A stretch of DNA of 64,000 nucleotides from Crenothrix sp043729335 (GCF_043729335.1 NZ_JAYTLQ010000057.1:1-64000), one strand, 5' to 3'; shown: positions 43,746 to 52,988, counted from the first letter of the stretch. Notes: a model not told the origin generated them from the letters alone. Program-made: numbers and translations.

Positions 43746-44131
43746 GGGATTGCTGTTTAATTGGGTTTTTAGTATCCCATCGTAAGAGATACGGCAAATA
43801 ACTGAAAAAGTAAGGAGGTGATGGAAGAAAATTTTTGTCAAAAATGACATAAAGTAAGTTTGACTCAAGGCCACTTTAATCGAGTGGCTTTTTTGCTTGG
43901 AGATTTTAGAGTGGGCTGACAAAATACAATCTTTTATATGATGCCCGGCATTTCAGGCCGTCAAGATTGTTCTTACAGTCCGGTGGTAAATATCCTGCTG
44001 GTAATTGATTGCGGCAGTTATTACAAATTGAATTTACTGTAATCAAATTCAAAGTGTACCCGTATGAGTACCCCGAAAACGCCATTTTCCCAATTCCAGA
44101 AAACAGCCATTTCATAACCCTTTGAATAAAT
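43746..44131. other. gap between hsdR unit and tRNA-Pro
   Basis: Holds the terminator at 43868-43894. A perfect Shine-Dalgarno aaggaggtg at 43811-43819 runs straight into an ATG that reads only eight codons (ending caaaaatga), so it looks like a remnant start. On the minus strand a frame downstream of the tRNA (ATG 44115 to stop 43906, 69 codons, with ICNNCRNQLPAGYLPPDCKNN) has four Cys but a poor start; I do not call it. Confidence 0.35.
43868..43894 (+). terminator. rho-independent terminator after hsdR unit
   Basis: gccact (43870-43875) pairs with agtggc (43883-43888) over a 7-base loop and is followed directly by tttttt. The stem is short but the T-run is good. It would end transcription of hsdR and the small coupled gene. 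Confidence 0.7.
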
Positions 44132-44208
44132 TGGTCGGAACGACAGGATTTGAACCTGCGACCCCTTGTCCCCCAGACAAGTGCGCTACCAAGCTGCGCT
44201 ACGCTCCG
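44132..44208 (-). tRNA. tRNA-Pro(GGG)
   Basis: A 77-nt cloverleaf on the minus strand. The acceptor stem is cggagcg with cgttccg plus discriminator A, and CCA is encoded. The D-arm is gcgcagcttggtagcgc, the anticodon stem cttgt/acaag encloses the loop ctggggg with anticodon GGG, and the T-arm has gttcaaatc. Its place just downstream of the ihfA-MerR pair is the usual one in gammaproteobacteria. Confidence 0.96.
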
Positions 44209-44305
44209 ACAGAATGAATATAATGTGCATAAAATATTACAAGGCGTACCGTAATGACACAAAGTTAGCTATTGTACTACAGTCGACCCAGGGCTAACGT
44301 AATAT

Positions 44306-44659
44306 CTAATTAAGTAAAATCAGAATATCTTCTAGTCCACTAATCATTTGATCGATCAATTTTTTACTGCGCGCCGAATCTTCCTTGGTCTCATCGCTGG
44401 TTAGATGCGCTTTAGCACCACCAATGGTATAGCCTTGCTCATAGAGTAATGATCTTATCTGACGGATCATCAATACATCATGTCTTTGATAATAGCGCCG
44501 ATTGCCTCGCCGCTTGACAGGACTCAACTCCACAAACTCTTGTTCCCAATAACGTAGCACATGCGGCTTAACACCGCATAGCTCGCTAACCTCACCTATA
44601 GTGAAATAGCGTTTTGCCGGTATAACCGGCAGTTCGTTATTGTTACTCGGCTCCAGCAT
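44306..44659 (-). CDS. MerR-family transcriptional regulator
   Basis: A 117-residue protein with an N-terminal MerR winged helix (about residues 18-86): KRYFTIGEVSELCGVKPHVLRYWEQEFVELSPVKRRGNRRYYQRHDVLMI, then IRSLLYEQGYTIGGAKAHL. The rest is a short dimerisation helix with no metal-binding cysteines. This is the small MerR protein found directly after ihfA in most gammaproteobacteria; its regulon is unknown. It overlaps the end of ihfA by 17 bp. Confidence 0.9.
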   Translation of the reverse strand: MLEPSNNNELPVIPAKRYFTIGEVSELCGVKPHVLRYWEQEFVELSPVKRRGNRRYYQRHDVLMIRQIRSLLYEQGYTIGGAKAHLTSDETKEDSARSKKLIDQMISGLEDILILLN

Positions 44660-44939
44660 AAGCTTCTACTCGTGCTTTAAGTTTTTGACCTGACCTAAAT
44701 GTTACCACACGACGTGCGGTAATAGGTATTTCTTCACCTGTTTTTGGATTTCGGCCAGGACGGCTGTTTTTATCACGTAACTCAAACTTGCCAAAGCCGG
44801 ATAATTTAACTTGTTCGCCATGCTCCAAAGAACCTTTTATTTCTTCGAAAAACATTTCTACCATGTCTTTCGCTTCACGCTTATTTAAACCCAGCTCATC
44901 AAACAGCTTCTCGGCAAAATCTGCTTTTGTTAATGCCAT
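44643..44939 (-). CDS. ihfA: integration host factor subunit alpha
   Basis: A 98-residue HU/IHF-family protein. ALTKADFAEKLFDELGLNKREAKDMVEMFFEEIKGSLEHGEQVKLSGFGKFELRDK-type sequence is present in order, and the DNA-intercalating arm has RPGRNPKTGEEIPITARRVVTFR with the conserved Pro. It follows pheT by 4 bp, as in E. coli, and is expected to be expressed from the pheST transcript plus its own promoter inside pheT. Confidence 0.97.
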   Translation of the reverse strand: MALTKADFAEKLFDELGLNKREAKDMVEMFFEEIKGSLEHGEQVKLSGFGKFELRDKNSRPGRNPKTGEEIPITARRVVTFRSGQKLKARVEAYAGAE

Positions 44940-44943
44940 GAAA

Positions 44944-47370
44944 TCAATCCCTCAGTTTTGCATTTAATTTATTGGTCAATGTTTCTAACACTCTGTTAAA
45001 TATAGCATCTATATCAGAATCTGCTAGTGTTTGTGAATTATTTTGCATGGTTAAGCTCAATGCAACGCTTTTGCAACCCTCCTCAACGCCTTTGCCGCGG
45101 TAAATATCAAAAACTACCACGTCTTGCAGGCTTTGTTCGTTGCCACCTTTAATACAAGCGATCAATGCAGCAATTGCCACATCTTCCTTAACGATTAACG
45201 CCATATCACGACGTACAGAAGGATATTTGGATAAAGACTTAAACTTAGGAGGTTGTTTTTTGAGGATAAGTTCCTGATCGACTTCAAACAGGAAAACTTG
45301 TGTATCAAAACCTAGCTGTTTCTCCAGATGCGGATGTAGCATGCCCAGAAGCCCTATATTATCACCTTTTTCAGATAAAATGGCAGCAGTTTGTCCAGGA
45401 TGTAACGCGGGGTGTTGCGCCGGTACAAATTGTGCCGAACAACCCAGCAAAGCAAAGATAGCCTCTACATCTGATTTCATATCAAAAAAATCAACTTTAC
45501 GGTTTTTTTCGCCCCATTGCTCAGCAGTAGCAGTGCCCAAAATTAAACCAGCGAGCATTTTTTGCTGCTGGGTTTGACCCGCTTGGTTAACAAAACGCAA
45601 GCCAGTTTCGAACATTCGCACCCGATTTTGCTGGCGATTAGTGTTATATAACGCCGTCTTTAGCAAACCACACCACAAGGTCGTGCGCATTACCGACAAT
45701 TCCGATGAAATCGGATTTTGCAAACGCACGCAAATATCATCTGGCGCTACCGCACGCTGTATGTCTTCATCAACAAAGCTGTAAGTAATCGCTTCCTGAT
45801 AGCCACGGTCTACCAACAAGTGTTTTACGCGGTTAATATCCAGTAATGTTTCTGTAGCCAGACCCAACTTAGAGCGCATTAATAAGCTACTGCTCGGCAG
45901 GTTGTTATAGCCGTAAATGCGAGCGATTTCTTCGATTAAATCCGCTTCAATGGCGATGTCGAAACGAAAGCCCGGCGGTGTCACCTGCCAGCCATCGGCA
46001 TCTGAGTTTATGACCATGCCCAAGCGTTGGAATATATCGATGACTTCTGCATCTTGAAAATCGCACCGCAAGATTTTTTGCAGGCGTTGTTTTCTAAGAT
46101 ATAAACTCGGACGCGCAGGCAAATACTGTTCAGTCGTCACCTCGGTGATTGGTCCTACACTACCACCAGCAATCGCAACAATTAATTGCGTGGCACGTTC
46201 AATGGCGCGTGTTTGCAAGGTCGCATCCACACCCCGTTCAAATCGGTGTGAAGAATCGGTGTGCAAACCGTAGCGCCGCGCTTTACCGGCCAACTGTAGC
46301 GGTGCAAAAAAAGCACATTCCAGAAAAATATTTTGCGTTGCATCACTGACGGCCGAATCATTGCCGCCCATCACACCGGCAACAGCCAGCGCCCTTGTGT
46401 CATCAGCAATAACCACGGTTTCTGTATCAAGTTTTATCTCTTGACCATTCAATAACGTTAATGCTTCATCTGTCTGCGCATAACGCACAGTCATCTTGCC
46501 ATTAAGTTTGTCCGCATCAAACGCATGTAAAGGCTGTCCCAACTCGATTAACACGTAGTTGGTGACATCCACCAACGGCCCCAAGCTTCGCAGGCCAGAA
46601 CGACGCAAGCGCTCCTGCATCCATAACGGCGTTTCCGCTTTAGGGTTGACGTTTTTAATCAACCGTCCCAAATAACGCGGACAGGCTTCCGGCACAGCAA
46701 CAACGACCGATAACACATCTTGGTGTTGTACGCCAACTGGCTCAACCTGAGTGATAGCCCAGTCCATTTGAGCATTTGTGTAGACAGGCTCATTCAAGTA
46801 AGGGATAGACCAATCCATTTTGTTGAGTATGGCAATCTCACGGCCCAACCCTTCAACGCTCAAGCAATCAGCTCTGTTCGGTGTTAAGCTGACTTCAATA
46901 ATCGAGTCATTCAGGCTCAGATAGTCACGAATATCAGTACCCACCGGCGCATCCGCAGGCAGCTCCAGCAAACCTTCTGCGCTGGTTGCAATACCCAGCT
47001 CTTTGGCTGAACACAACATGCCCAAGGATTCCTGACCACGTAGCTTGGATTTTTTGATCTTAAAATCACCGGGCAGTTCCGCACCTACTAATGCCGCTGG
47101 GATTTTTAACCCTACACGTACATTGCTGGCACCGCAGACAATTTGCAAAGGCGCATCGCCTCCGACATTAACCTGGCATACACGCAAGCGATCCGCGTCG
47201 GGATGTTGTTCTAAAGACAGCACCTCACCGACCACTACACCGCTAAAATCGGCAGCGGCAGGCGTTACTGAATCGACTTCCAGCCCCGCCATTGTCAGTT
47301 GCGCGACCAGTTCTTCTGTGCTAATCGCAGGATTAACATACTCTCTTAACCAGGCTACACTGATTTGCAT
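44944..47370 (-). CDS. pheT: phenylalanyl-tRNA synthetase beta subunit
   Basis: An 808-residue beta subunit. The N-terminal tRNA-binding EMAP-like domain (about 40-150: VVVGEVLSLEQHPDADRLRVCQV), B3/B4 editing domain (about 210-390, with LGPLVDVTNYVLIELGQPLHAFDADKL), B5 domain (about 405-475) and C-terminal FDX-ACB anticodon-binding domain (from about 715, LSKYPSVRRDMALIVKEDVA) are all present. It pairs with PheS to charge tRNA-Phe. The length is near the usual 795; it starts 24 bp after pheS. Confidence 0.97.
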   Translation of the reverse strand: MQISVAWLREYVNPAISTEELVAQLTMAGLEVDSVTPAAADFSGVVVGEVLSLEQHPDADRLRVCQVNVGGDAPLQIVCGASNVRVGLKIPAALVGAELPGDFKIKKSKLRGQESLGMLCSAKELGIATSAEGLLELPADAPVGTDIRDYLSLNDSIIEVSLTPNRADCLSVEGLGREIAILNKMDWSIPYLNEPVYTNAQMDWAITQVEPVGVQHQDVLSVVVAVPEACPRYLGRLIKNVNPKAETPLWMQERLRRSGLRSLGPLVDVTNYVLIELGQPLHAFDADKLNGKMTVRYAQTDEALTLLNGQEIKLDTETVVIADDTRALAVAGVMGGNDSAVSDATQNIFLECAFFAPLQLAGKARRYGLHTDSSHRFERGVDATLQTRAIERATQLIVAIAGGSVGPITEVTTEQYLPARPSLYLRKQRLQKILRCDFQDAEVIDIFQRLGMVINSDADGWQVTPPGFRFDIAIEADLIEEIARIYGYNNLPSSSLLMRSKLGLATETLLDINRVKHLLVDRGYQEAITYSFVDEDIQRAVAPDDICVRLQNPISSELSVMRTTLWCGLLKTALYNTNRQQNRVRMFETGLRFVNQAGQTQQQKMLAGLILGTATAEQWGEKNRKVDFFDMKSDVEAIFALLGCSAQFVPAQHPALHPGQTAAILSEKGDNIGLLGMLHPHLEKQLGFDTQVFLFEVDQELILKKQPPKFKSLSKYPSVRRDMALIVKEDVAIAALIACIKGGNEQSLQDVVVFDIYRGKGVEEGCKSVALSLTMQNNSQTLADSDIDAIFNRVLETLTNKLNAKLRD

Positions 47371-47394
47371 AACGTCAGAATTCCTGTTGGTCGC

Positions 47395-48414
47395 TTAATT
47401 AAATTGTTCTAAAAATTTCAGGTCGTTTTCAAAAAACAACCGCAAATCATTGATGCCATAGCGCAACATGGCCAGACGTTCCACGCCCATGCCAAAGGCA
47501 AAGCCAGTGTATTTTTCGTCGTCGATATTAACCGACTTAAATACTTCAGGGTGGATCATGCCGCAGCCCATTACTTCCAGCCAACCGGTCTGGCTACACA
47601 CACGGCAGCCTTCACCGCCACACATCACGCATTCAATATCCACTTCGGCGGACGGTTCGGTGAACGGAAAATACGACGGCCTGAAACGCACCTGGATGTC
47701 TTTTTCAAAAAAGGCACGTAAAAATTCATACACCACGCCTTTTAAATCGGCAAAGCTGACATCGGTATCGACTAGAAAGCCTTCTACCTGATGGAACATC
47801 GGTGTGTGGGTAATGTCGGAATCACAGCGGTAGACGCGGCCTGGCGCTATCACTTTCAACGGTGGTGTTTGCGATTCCATCACCCGAATCTGTACCGGCG
47901 ACGTATGGGTACGCAGCACGGTGTGGGCATCAAAATAGAAAGTATCGTGCATGGCACGGGCAGGGTGATGTGCCGGAATATTCAAGGCTTCGAAATTATG
48001 GTAATCATCCTCAATTTCGGGGCCTTCCACTACTTCAAAGCCGACGCTGGCGAAAATTTTATTAATGCGATTCAGCGTGGTGGTAATCGGGTGCAAGCCA
48101 CCACTGCTTTGGCCACGGCCAGGCAGGGTGACATCCACACGCTCACCGGCTAAACGTACAGCCAATGCCGCTTGTTGCAACACGTCTTTTTGTGCTTCTA
48201 GCTGGGCTTGTAGCTGGTCTTTGGCTTGGTTGATGACTTGGCCAACGGCCCGGCGTTGTTCAGGCTCAAGGCTACCCAGCTCTTTCATTTGCAGGGTCAA
48301 CAGGCCTTTTTTGCCAAGATAATGCACGCGCACCTGATCGAGTTGTTCAAGATCATTGACAGCGCGCAGCGCTTGCAATGCCTGTGCGAGAATTTCTTCT
48401 GGAGTAGCGGACAC
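47395..48414 (-). CDS. pheS: phenylalanyl-tRNA synthetase alpha subunit
   Basis: A 339-residue class II synthetase subunit. An N-terminal coiled coil (1-90) leads into the catalytic domain, with motif 2 around THTSPVQIRVME and APGRVYRCDSDITHTPMFHQVEGF, and motif 3 in GFAFGMGVERLAMLRYGINDLR. A CxxC-type pair (IECVMCGGEGCRVCSQTGWLEVMGCGMIHP) matches the bacterial loop. It is preceded by hairpins that may control its transcription. Confidence 0.97.
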   Translation of the reverse strand: MSATPEEILAQALQALRAVNDLEQLDQVRVHYLGKKGLLTLQMKELGSLEPEQRRAVGQVINQAKDQLQAQLEAQKDVLQQAALAVRLAGERVDVTLPGRGQSSGGLHPITTTLNRINKIFASVGFEVVEGPEIEDDYHNFEALNIPAHHPARAMHDTFYFDAHTVLRTHTSPVQIRVMESQTPPLKVIAPGRVYRCDSDITHTPMFHQVEGFLVDTDVSFADLKGVVYEFLRAFFEKDIQVRFRPSYFPFTEPSAEVDIECVMCGGEGCRVCSQTGWLEVMGCGMIHPEVFKSVNIDDEKYTGFAFGMGVERLAMLRYGINDLRLFFENDLKFLEQFN

Positions 48415-48440
48415 GGTTTAGCTCGCGAGTGATTCGAGAT

Positions 48441-48465
48441 AAAAAGAAAAGGGCTTAACGCCCTT
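48441..48465 (-). terminator. terminator-like hairpin between rplT and pheS (possible attenuator)
   Basis: On the minus strand aagggc pairs with gccctt (48449-48454 with 48460-48465) and is followed by ttttctttttat. A second perfect 9-bp stem (48467-48475 with 48493-48501, ttccacctt/aaggtggaa) lies directly upstream of it. In E. coli the same gap has the pheM leader and an attenuator. I could not find a Phe-rich leader peptide with a good start, so attenuation is possible but unproved. Confidence 0.55.
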
Positions 48466-48539
48466 ATTCCACCTTAATCTTTTAACAAGAAAAAGGTGGA
48501 AAATCAAGAGATTATTCAGATAAGAATAATCTTTAAGCC

Positions 48540-48902
48540 TTAAGGTTTGCTTTGGTGCGCTTTGGCAATCTCAGCAATTTTTCCGAAAGCGTCGATATCA
48601 CGTACCGCGATATCCGCCATGACTTTACGGTCAATGGCTACATTGGCTTTAGTCAAGCCATTGATCAATCGGCTGTACGAGATACCATACAGTCGCGCTG
48701 CCGCATTGATACGTACAATCCACAAGGCGCGGAATTGACGTTTTTTCTGTTTGCGATCGCGGTAAGCATACTGTCCCGCTTTAATGACGGCTTGCTTGGC
48801 AACGCGGTACACGCGGCTACGGGCACCATAATAGCCTTTAGCTTGCTTTAAAATCTTTTTGTGTCTTGCTCTGGCGGTTACGCCACGTTTAACTCTAGGC
48901 AT
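48540..48902 (-). CDS. rplT: 50S ribosomal protein L20
   Basis: A 120-residue, very basic protein starting PRVKRGVTARARHKKILKQAKGYYGARSRVYRVAKQAVIKAGQYAYRDR, the L20 N-terminal tail and first helices. It binds 23S rRNA early in assembly. In enterobacteria L20 also represses the infC-rpmI-rplT operon by binding its mRNA. It lies 11 bp after rpmI. Confidence 0.98.
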   Translation of the reverse strand: MPRVKRGVTARARHKKILKQAKGYYGARSRVYRVAKQAVIKAGQYAYRDRKQKKRQFRALWIVRINAAARLYGISYSRLINGLTKANVAIDRKVMADIAVRDIDAFGKIAEIAKAHQSKP

Positions 48903-48913
48903 CTTCTATACTC

Positions 48914-49111
48914 TCAGCTGTATGGCATCATGCGTGCAACCATACGAACATCGGATGCGTGAACGGCAGCGGGTGAACGTAACTGTCTTTTACGTTTGGT
49001 TGATTTTTTGGTCAAAATATGACGCTTGTGCGAATGCGCACATTTAAAACCGCCGGAGCCAGTACGCTTAAAGCGTTTGGCCGCGCCACGGTGGGTCTTG
49101 ATTTTTGGCAT
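48914..49111 (-). CDS. rpmI: 50S ribosomal protein L35
   Basis: A 65-residue basic protein, PKIKTHRGAAKRFKRTGSGGFK at the N-terminus and RQLRSPAAVHASDVRMVARMMPYS at the C-terminus, both diagnostic of L35. The ATG at 49111 is the family start; a longer frame upstream is not coding. A 344-bp gap separates it from infC, longer than usual for this operon, and may hold the mRNA structures through which L20 acts. Confidence 0.97.
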   Translation of the reverse strand: MPKIKTHRGAAKRFKRTGSGGFKCAHSHKRHILTKKSTKRKRQLRSPAAVHASDVRMVARMMPYS

Positions 49112-49455
49112 TTGTTTGCTCCACAAAATTAAAATGACTAAATCCTTGAGATGAAACCCTCTAAGGCAAAATGCATGGCCCTGGAGAATTTTTAGCATAC
49201 CCAAAGGTATACTTGATCGGTCATCCTGACCAATCAGTTCAGAAGCCTGGGCTTCTAAATTAGGGTATCTTGTTCAAAAAGAACACAGAAACGCGAATTA
49301 TAACGGATGCGCACGCATAAGATTTATGTATCCGTGCAATCAGACGCAGATTGAGTTGATATTAGCAACCTCAACACCGTATTGCTGGGGTTCGTTACCT
49401 TACCCCAAACAAACTACAGAATTAATCGGTCTTACAAAAACCGTTTAAATAATAG

Positions 49456-49980
49456 TTATTTTTTCTTTCTAGGTGCCATCACCATCACCATCTGGCGACC
49501 TTCCATTTTGGGGAATTGCTCAACCAAGGCAATCAGCTCAAGCTCTTTTTCCAGACGTTTCAGCACATCCATGCCGATTTCGCGATGCGCCATTTCCCGG
49601 CCACGATAACGCACGGTAATTTTAGTTTTATCGCCATCGTTTAAGAATTTGGTCAGGCTTTTCAGTTTAACCTGAAAATCGCCTTCGTCTGTACCAGGCC
49701 GGAATTTAATTTCCTTGACCTGAATTTGCTTTTGCTTCTTTTTGGCAACCGCCAGTTTCTTGTTTTGCTCGAACTGGAACTTGCCGTAGTTCATTATCTT
49801 ACAAACCGGAGGATCCGCGTTTGGCGATATTTCTACTAAATCTAAATCAGCAGCATAGGCAACTTGTCTAGCTTCATCTATTGAGATTATTCCCAATGCC
49901 TCACCGTCTACACCTGTTACCCTCACCCGTCTTGCAGTGATGGCATCATTCAGGCGCGTTTCATCTTTTTTAGCAGCGAT
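49456..49980 (-). CDS. infC: translation initiation factor IF-3, probable AUC start
   Basis: A 174-residue IF-3, which blocks premature subunit joining and checks the start codon. The N-domain runs through TRLNDAITARRVRVTGVDGEALGIISIDEARQVAYAADLDLVEISPNADPPVCKIMNYGKF (in pieces), and the C-domain through IKFRPGTDEGDFQVKLKSLTKFLNDGDKTKI and RGREMAHREIGM. The first conserved residues lie upstream of any ATG/GTG that fits. The frame extends to an ATC at 49980-49978 with ggagg 8 bases upstream and an in-frame stop just before it. IF-3 genes are known to use rare AUU/AUC starts for autoregulation. A GTG start at 49926 would lose 18 conserved residues. Confidence 0.92.
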   Translation of the reverse strand: MAAKKDETRLNDAITARRVRVTGVDGEALGIISIDEARQVAYAADLDLVEISPNADPPVCKIMNYGKFQFEQNKKLAVAKKKQKQIQVKEIKFRPGTDEGDFQVKLKSLTKFLNDGDKTKITVRYRGREMAHREIGMDVLKRLEKELELIALVEQFPKMEGRQMVMVMAPRKKK

Positions 49981-50002
49981 ATCTTAATCCTCCAAATATG
50001 TA

Positions 50003-51910
50003 TTATTTTCTATCTGCAATCTCTACTTTTAACCTTTCGGTGTACTCAGCCATTGACAGACTTCCTAAATCTTCACCTTTTTGCGTGCGTACGCTAAGGG
50101 TGTTGGTTTCCAATTCTTTGTCACCCACAATCAACAAGTATGGCACACGCTGCATGGAATGCTCGCGGATTTTAAACCCGATTTTTTCATTTCTCAAGTC
50201 TATTTTTACCCGCACGCCTTGTAGCTCTAATGCTTTATGGATTTGTGCTGCATAATCAGCATGTCGATCAGCAATATTTAACACGATGGCTTGCACTGGC
50301 GATAACCAAACAGGGAATGTACCCGCATGTTGTTCGATCAAAATGCCGATAAAGCGTTCCAGCGATCCCAGTATAGCCCTATGCAGCATAACCGGCACTT
50401 GGCGCGTACTGTCTTCATCAATATAGCTGGCACCTAAGCGCCCAGGCATAGAAAAATCCACCTGAATGGTGCCGCATTGCCAGACACGGCCTATGCAATC
50501 TTTCAGGGAAAATTCAATTTTTGGCCCATAGAACGCGCCTTCACCAGGCTGCAAATCCCACTTTAAATTTTTGGTGTTCAGCGCCAATTCCAGCGCACTT
50601 TCTGCCTTGTCCCACACGCTGTCGTCGCCAACGCGATTTTCAGGACGGGTCGATAATTTAATAATAACGTCTTCAAATCCGAAATCTTTGTAAACATCAA
50701 ACAACATGTCGATAAATGCCGAGACTTCGTCCTGAATTTGCGCTTCGGTGCAGAAGATATGCGCGTCATCTTGCACAAAGTTACGCACCCGCATCAGGCC
50801 GTGTAAAGTGCCTGAAGGTTCATTACGATGGCAAGAGCCAAATTCGGCCAGCCGGATCGGCAAATCGCGGTAACTTCTTAAGCCTTGGTTATAAATTTGA
50901 ACATGGCACGGGCAGTTCATCGGCTTGATGGCGTAATCACGATTTTCCGAATGCGTGGTGAAAATCATGCTGCCAAACTTGTCCCAATGGCCGGACTTTT
51001 CCCACAGCGAACGGTCGACCAGTTGCGGGGTTTTCACCTCGCCGTAACCGTTGACACGCAATTTGTCACGGATATATTGCTCAACTTGCTGATAAATGAT
51101 CCAGCCTTTCTCGTGCCAAAACACCATGCCGGGCGCTTCTTCCTGGCTGTGGAACAAATCCAGTGCCTTGCCTAATTTGCGGTGGTCGCGCTTTTCAGCT
51201 TCTTCCAGGCGGTGCAAATGGGCTTGCAAGTCTTTTTTATCGCCCCACGCTGTGCCGTAAATACGTTGCAGCATTTCGTTATTGGAGTCGCCACGCCAGT
51301 ACGCGCCAGCAATCTTCATTAATTTAAATGCTGTCAGCTTGCCTGTGCTAGGTACGTGCGGACCACGGCATAAATCGGTAAATCCACCTTGTTCATACAA
51401 GGATAAATCTTGGTCGGCAGGGATGGATTCAATGATTTCCGCTTTGTAAGCTTCGCCTTGTGCCTTAAAAAACGCAACTGCATTATCTCTGGACATCACG
51501 GAACGGCTAATCGCCAAATCTTCGGCGACCAGCTTTTGCATCTTGTCTTCAATCGCTACCAAGTCTTCCGGTGTAAACGGCCTGTGGTAGGAAAAGTCAT
51601 AGAAAAAACCGTTTTCAATGACAGGGCCAATGGTGACTTGTGCATCAGGAAACAGTTGCTTAACGGCTTGCGCCATTAAATGTGCGGTTGAATGGCGGAT
51701 AACATCCACGCCGTCTTCATCTTTTGCGGTAACGATTTGCAAGCTTGCATCGCTGTCGATCACCGTACTGGCATCAACCAGTTTGCCGTCCACCTTACCG
51801 GCCAAAGTCGCTTTAGCTAAACCGGTTCCAATGGAACGCGCAACATCCATCACAGTGACAGCGCTGTCAAAGTGTCGTTGGGAACCGTCAGGAAGGGTAA
51901 TTACAGGCAT
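50003..51910 (-). CDS. thrS: threonyl-tRNA synthetase
   Basis: A 635-residue class II synthetase. TGS domain (1-62), editing domain (about 63-225, with HSTAHLMAQAVKQLFPDAQVTIGPVI and the zinc-like HxxxH and RGPHVPSTG), catalytic core (about 245-535, KPMNCPCHVQIYN with the zinc Cys, RLAEFGSCHRNEPSGTLHGLMRVR) and anticodon-binding domain (from about 540, WLSPVQAIVLNI). It precedes infC by 22 bp, as in E. coli. Confidence 0.98.
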   Translation of the reverse strand: MPVITLPDGSQRHFDSAVTVMDVARSIGTGLAKATLAGKVDGKLVDASTVIDSDASLQIVTAKDEDGVDVIRHSTAHLMAQAVKQLFPDAQVTIGPVIENGFFYDFSYHRPFTPEDLVAIEDKMQKLVAEDLAISRSVMSRDNAVAFFKAQGEAYKAEIIESIPADQDLSLYEQGGFTDLCRGPHVPSTGKLTAFKLMKIAGAYWRGDSNNEMLQRIYGTAWGDKKDLQAHLHRLEEAEKRDHRKLGKALDLFHSQEEAPGMVFWHEKGWIIYQQVEQYIRDKLRVNGYGEVKTPQLVDRSLWEKSGHWDKFGSMIFTTHSENRDYAIKPMNCPCHVQIYNQGLRSYRDLPIRLAEFGSCHRNEPSGTLHGLMRVRNFVQDDAHIFCTEAQIQDEVSAFIDMLFDVYKDFGFEDVIIKLSTRPENRVGDDSVWDKAESALELALNTKNLKWDLQPGEGAFYGPKIEFSLKDCIGRVWQCGTIQVDFSMPGRLGASYIDEDSTRQVPVMLHRAILGSLERFIGILIEQHAGTFPVWLSPVQAIVLNIADRHADYAAQIHKALELQGVRVKIDLRNEKIGFKIREHSMQRVPYLLIVGDKELETNTLSVRTQKGEDLGSLSMAEYTERLKVEIADRK

Positions 51911-51935
51911 TTTCTATCAAAGCTCAAGAGTCTAA

Positions 51936-51963
51936 ATAAAAAAGCACTGCTAAAACAGTGCTT
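51936..51963 (-). terminator. rho-independent terminator between dehydrogenase gene and thrS
   Basis: On the minus strand aagcactg pairs with cagtgctt (51942-51949 with 51956-51963) over a 6-base loop, followed by tttttattt. It lies after the dehydrogenase gene (stop 52053) and 26 bp before thrS, so it may also form part of a thrS leader attenuator. Confidence 0.75.
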
Positions 51964-52052
51964 GAAATCTTTTAACATGACAGTCGGCACAACTATTGAC
52001 TATCACGAATATAACAAATAATTTTACAAGTAATAACAGGCAATTGCAATGT

Positions 52053-52916
52053 CTATCTCTTGGGTTGGCTTTTTAATCGATACAAAGCCGAAATATCCTC
52101 ATCACCAAAACCCTGCGCCATCAATTCAGCGTAATGCTCTACCGTCATATCCGACAATGGCAATTCAAAACCAATTTGCTTAGCCATGTGCTGGCAGATC
52201 TTTAAATCCTTATGATGTAAACGCAATTTAAAACCCGGTTTAAACGTACCGTTAGCCATAGTTAAACCGCGTTTATCCAAAAACCAATTGCCCGCTGCGC
52301 CGCCCGCAATCACTTCTATTACTTTTTCCATCGGCAAGTTTTGCGCCTGTGCAAACGCCAACGCTTCCGTTACCGCCTGATTAATCCCTGCACACATCAC
52401 TTGGTTTACTGCTTTAGTCGCCTGCCCTGCACCTGTTGCGCCCATATACATAATACGTGTCGCAATGGATTGTAGAATGGGCATAATTTTTTGCAAAGCA
52501 GCTTCATTACCGCCGACCATCATCGCCAATGTGCCGTTTTTAGCACCTTCCACACCACCTGAAACCGGTGCATCCAGAAATTCCACCTGTTTTTCGGCCA
52601 AGATCTTAGCGGCTTGTTGGGCTGTAGCGCTGCTGACCGTGGACATATCCACCACAATTGCACCCGATTTGATGGTTGTCGCGATAGCATTCACCATCTC
52701 TAGCACATCGGTATCGGCAGAGACACATAAAAAGATCACATCAACTTGAGCAGCCAAATCCTCGGGTTGAGCAACTGCGATAACGCCCAAAGCCTTTGCC
52801 AAACTTTCGGCTTTCTCTGTAGTACGATTGTAGACCGCCGTTAAAAACCCGGCCTTGGCAAGGTTACTGGCTATACCCACACCCATGCCACCCAAACCGA
52901 TAAAGCCGACTTTCAT
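52053..52916 (-). CDS. NAD(P)-dependent beta-hydroxyacid dehydrogenase (3-hydroxyisobutyrate dehydrogenase family)
   Basis: A 287-residue dehydrogenase. The Rossmann motif GFIGLGGMGVGIASNLAKAGF is at residues 4-24, the substrate motif DAPVSGGVEGAKNGTLAMMVGG at about 118-139 and the catalytic Lys in GAGQATKAVNQ near 171. Family members reduce tartronate semialdehyde, succinic semialdehyde or glyoxylate, or oxidise 3-hydroxyisobutyrate; sequence does not decide between them. The ATG at 52916 has ggga upstream and begins at the strand; a TTG 12 bp earlier is possible. Confidence 0.88.
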   Translation of the reverse strand: MKVGFIGLGGMGVGIASNLAKAGFLTAVYNRTTEKAESLAKALGVIAVAQPEDLAAQVDVIFLCVSADTDVLEMVNAIATTIKSGAIVVDMSTVSSATAQQAAKILAEKQVEFLDAPVSGGVEGAKNGTLAMMVGGNEAALQKIMPILQSIATRIMYMGATGAGQATKAVNQVMCAGINQAVTEALAFAQAQNLPMEKVIEVIAGGAAGNWFLDKRGLTMANGTFKPGFKLRLHHKDLKICQHMAKQIGFELPLSDMTVEHYAELMAQGFGDEDISALYRLKSQPKR

Positions 52917-52988
52917 ATTAACTCCCAAGATAGGTATAGGATCTTAAGCCAGCAATTCTTGTTCATAGTCTTACCGAGGTGGTTTCAA

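Noticed and set aside
43906..44262. 118-codon minus-strand frame
   Set aside because: It runs through tRNA-Pro, so the first half cannot be protein; the remaining 69 codons from ATG 44115 have a poor ribosome site.
48859..49204. Longer versions of rpmI and an opposite-strand frame
   Set aside because: The L35 family start is at 49111; other frames shadow ribosomal protein genes.
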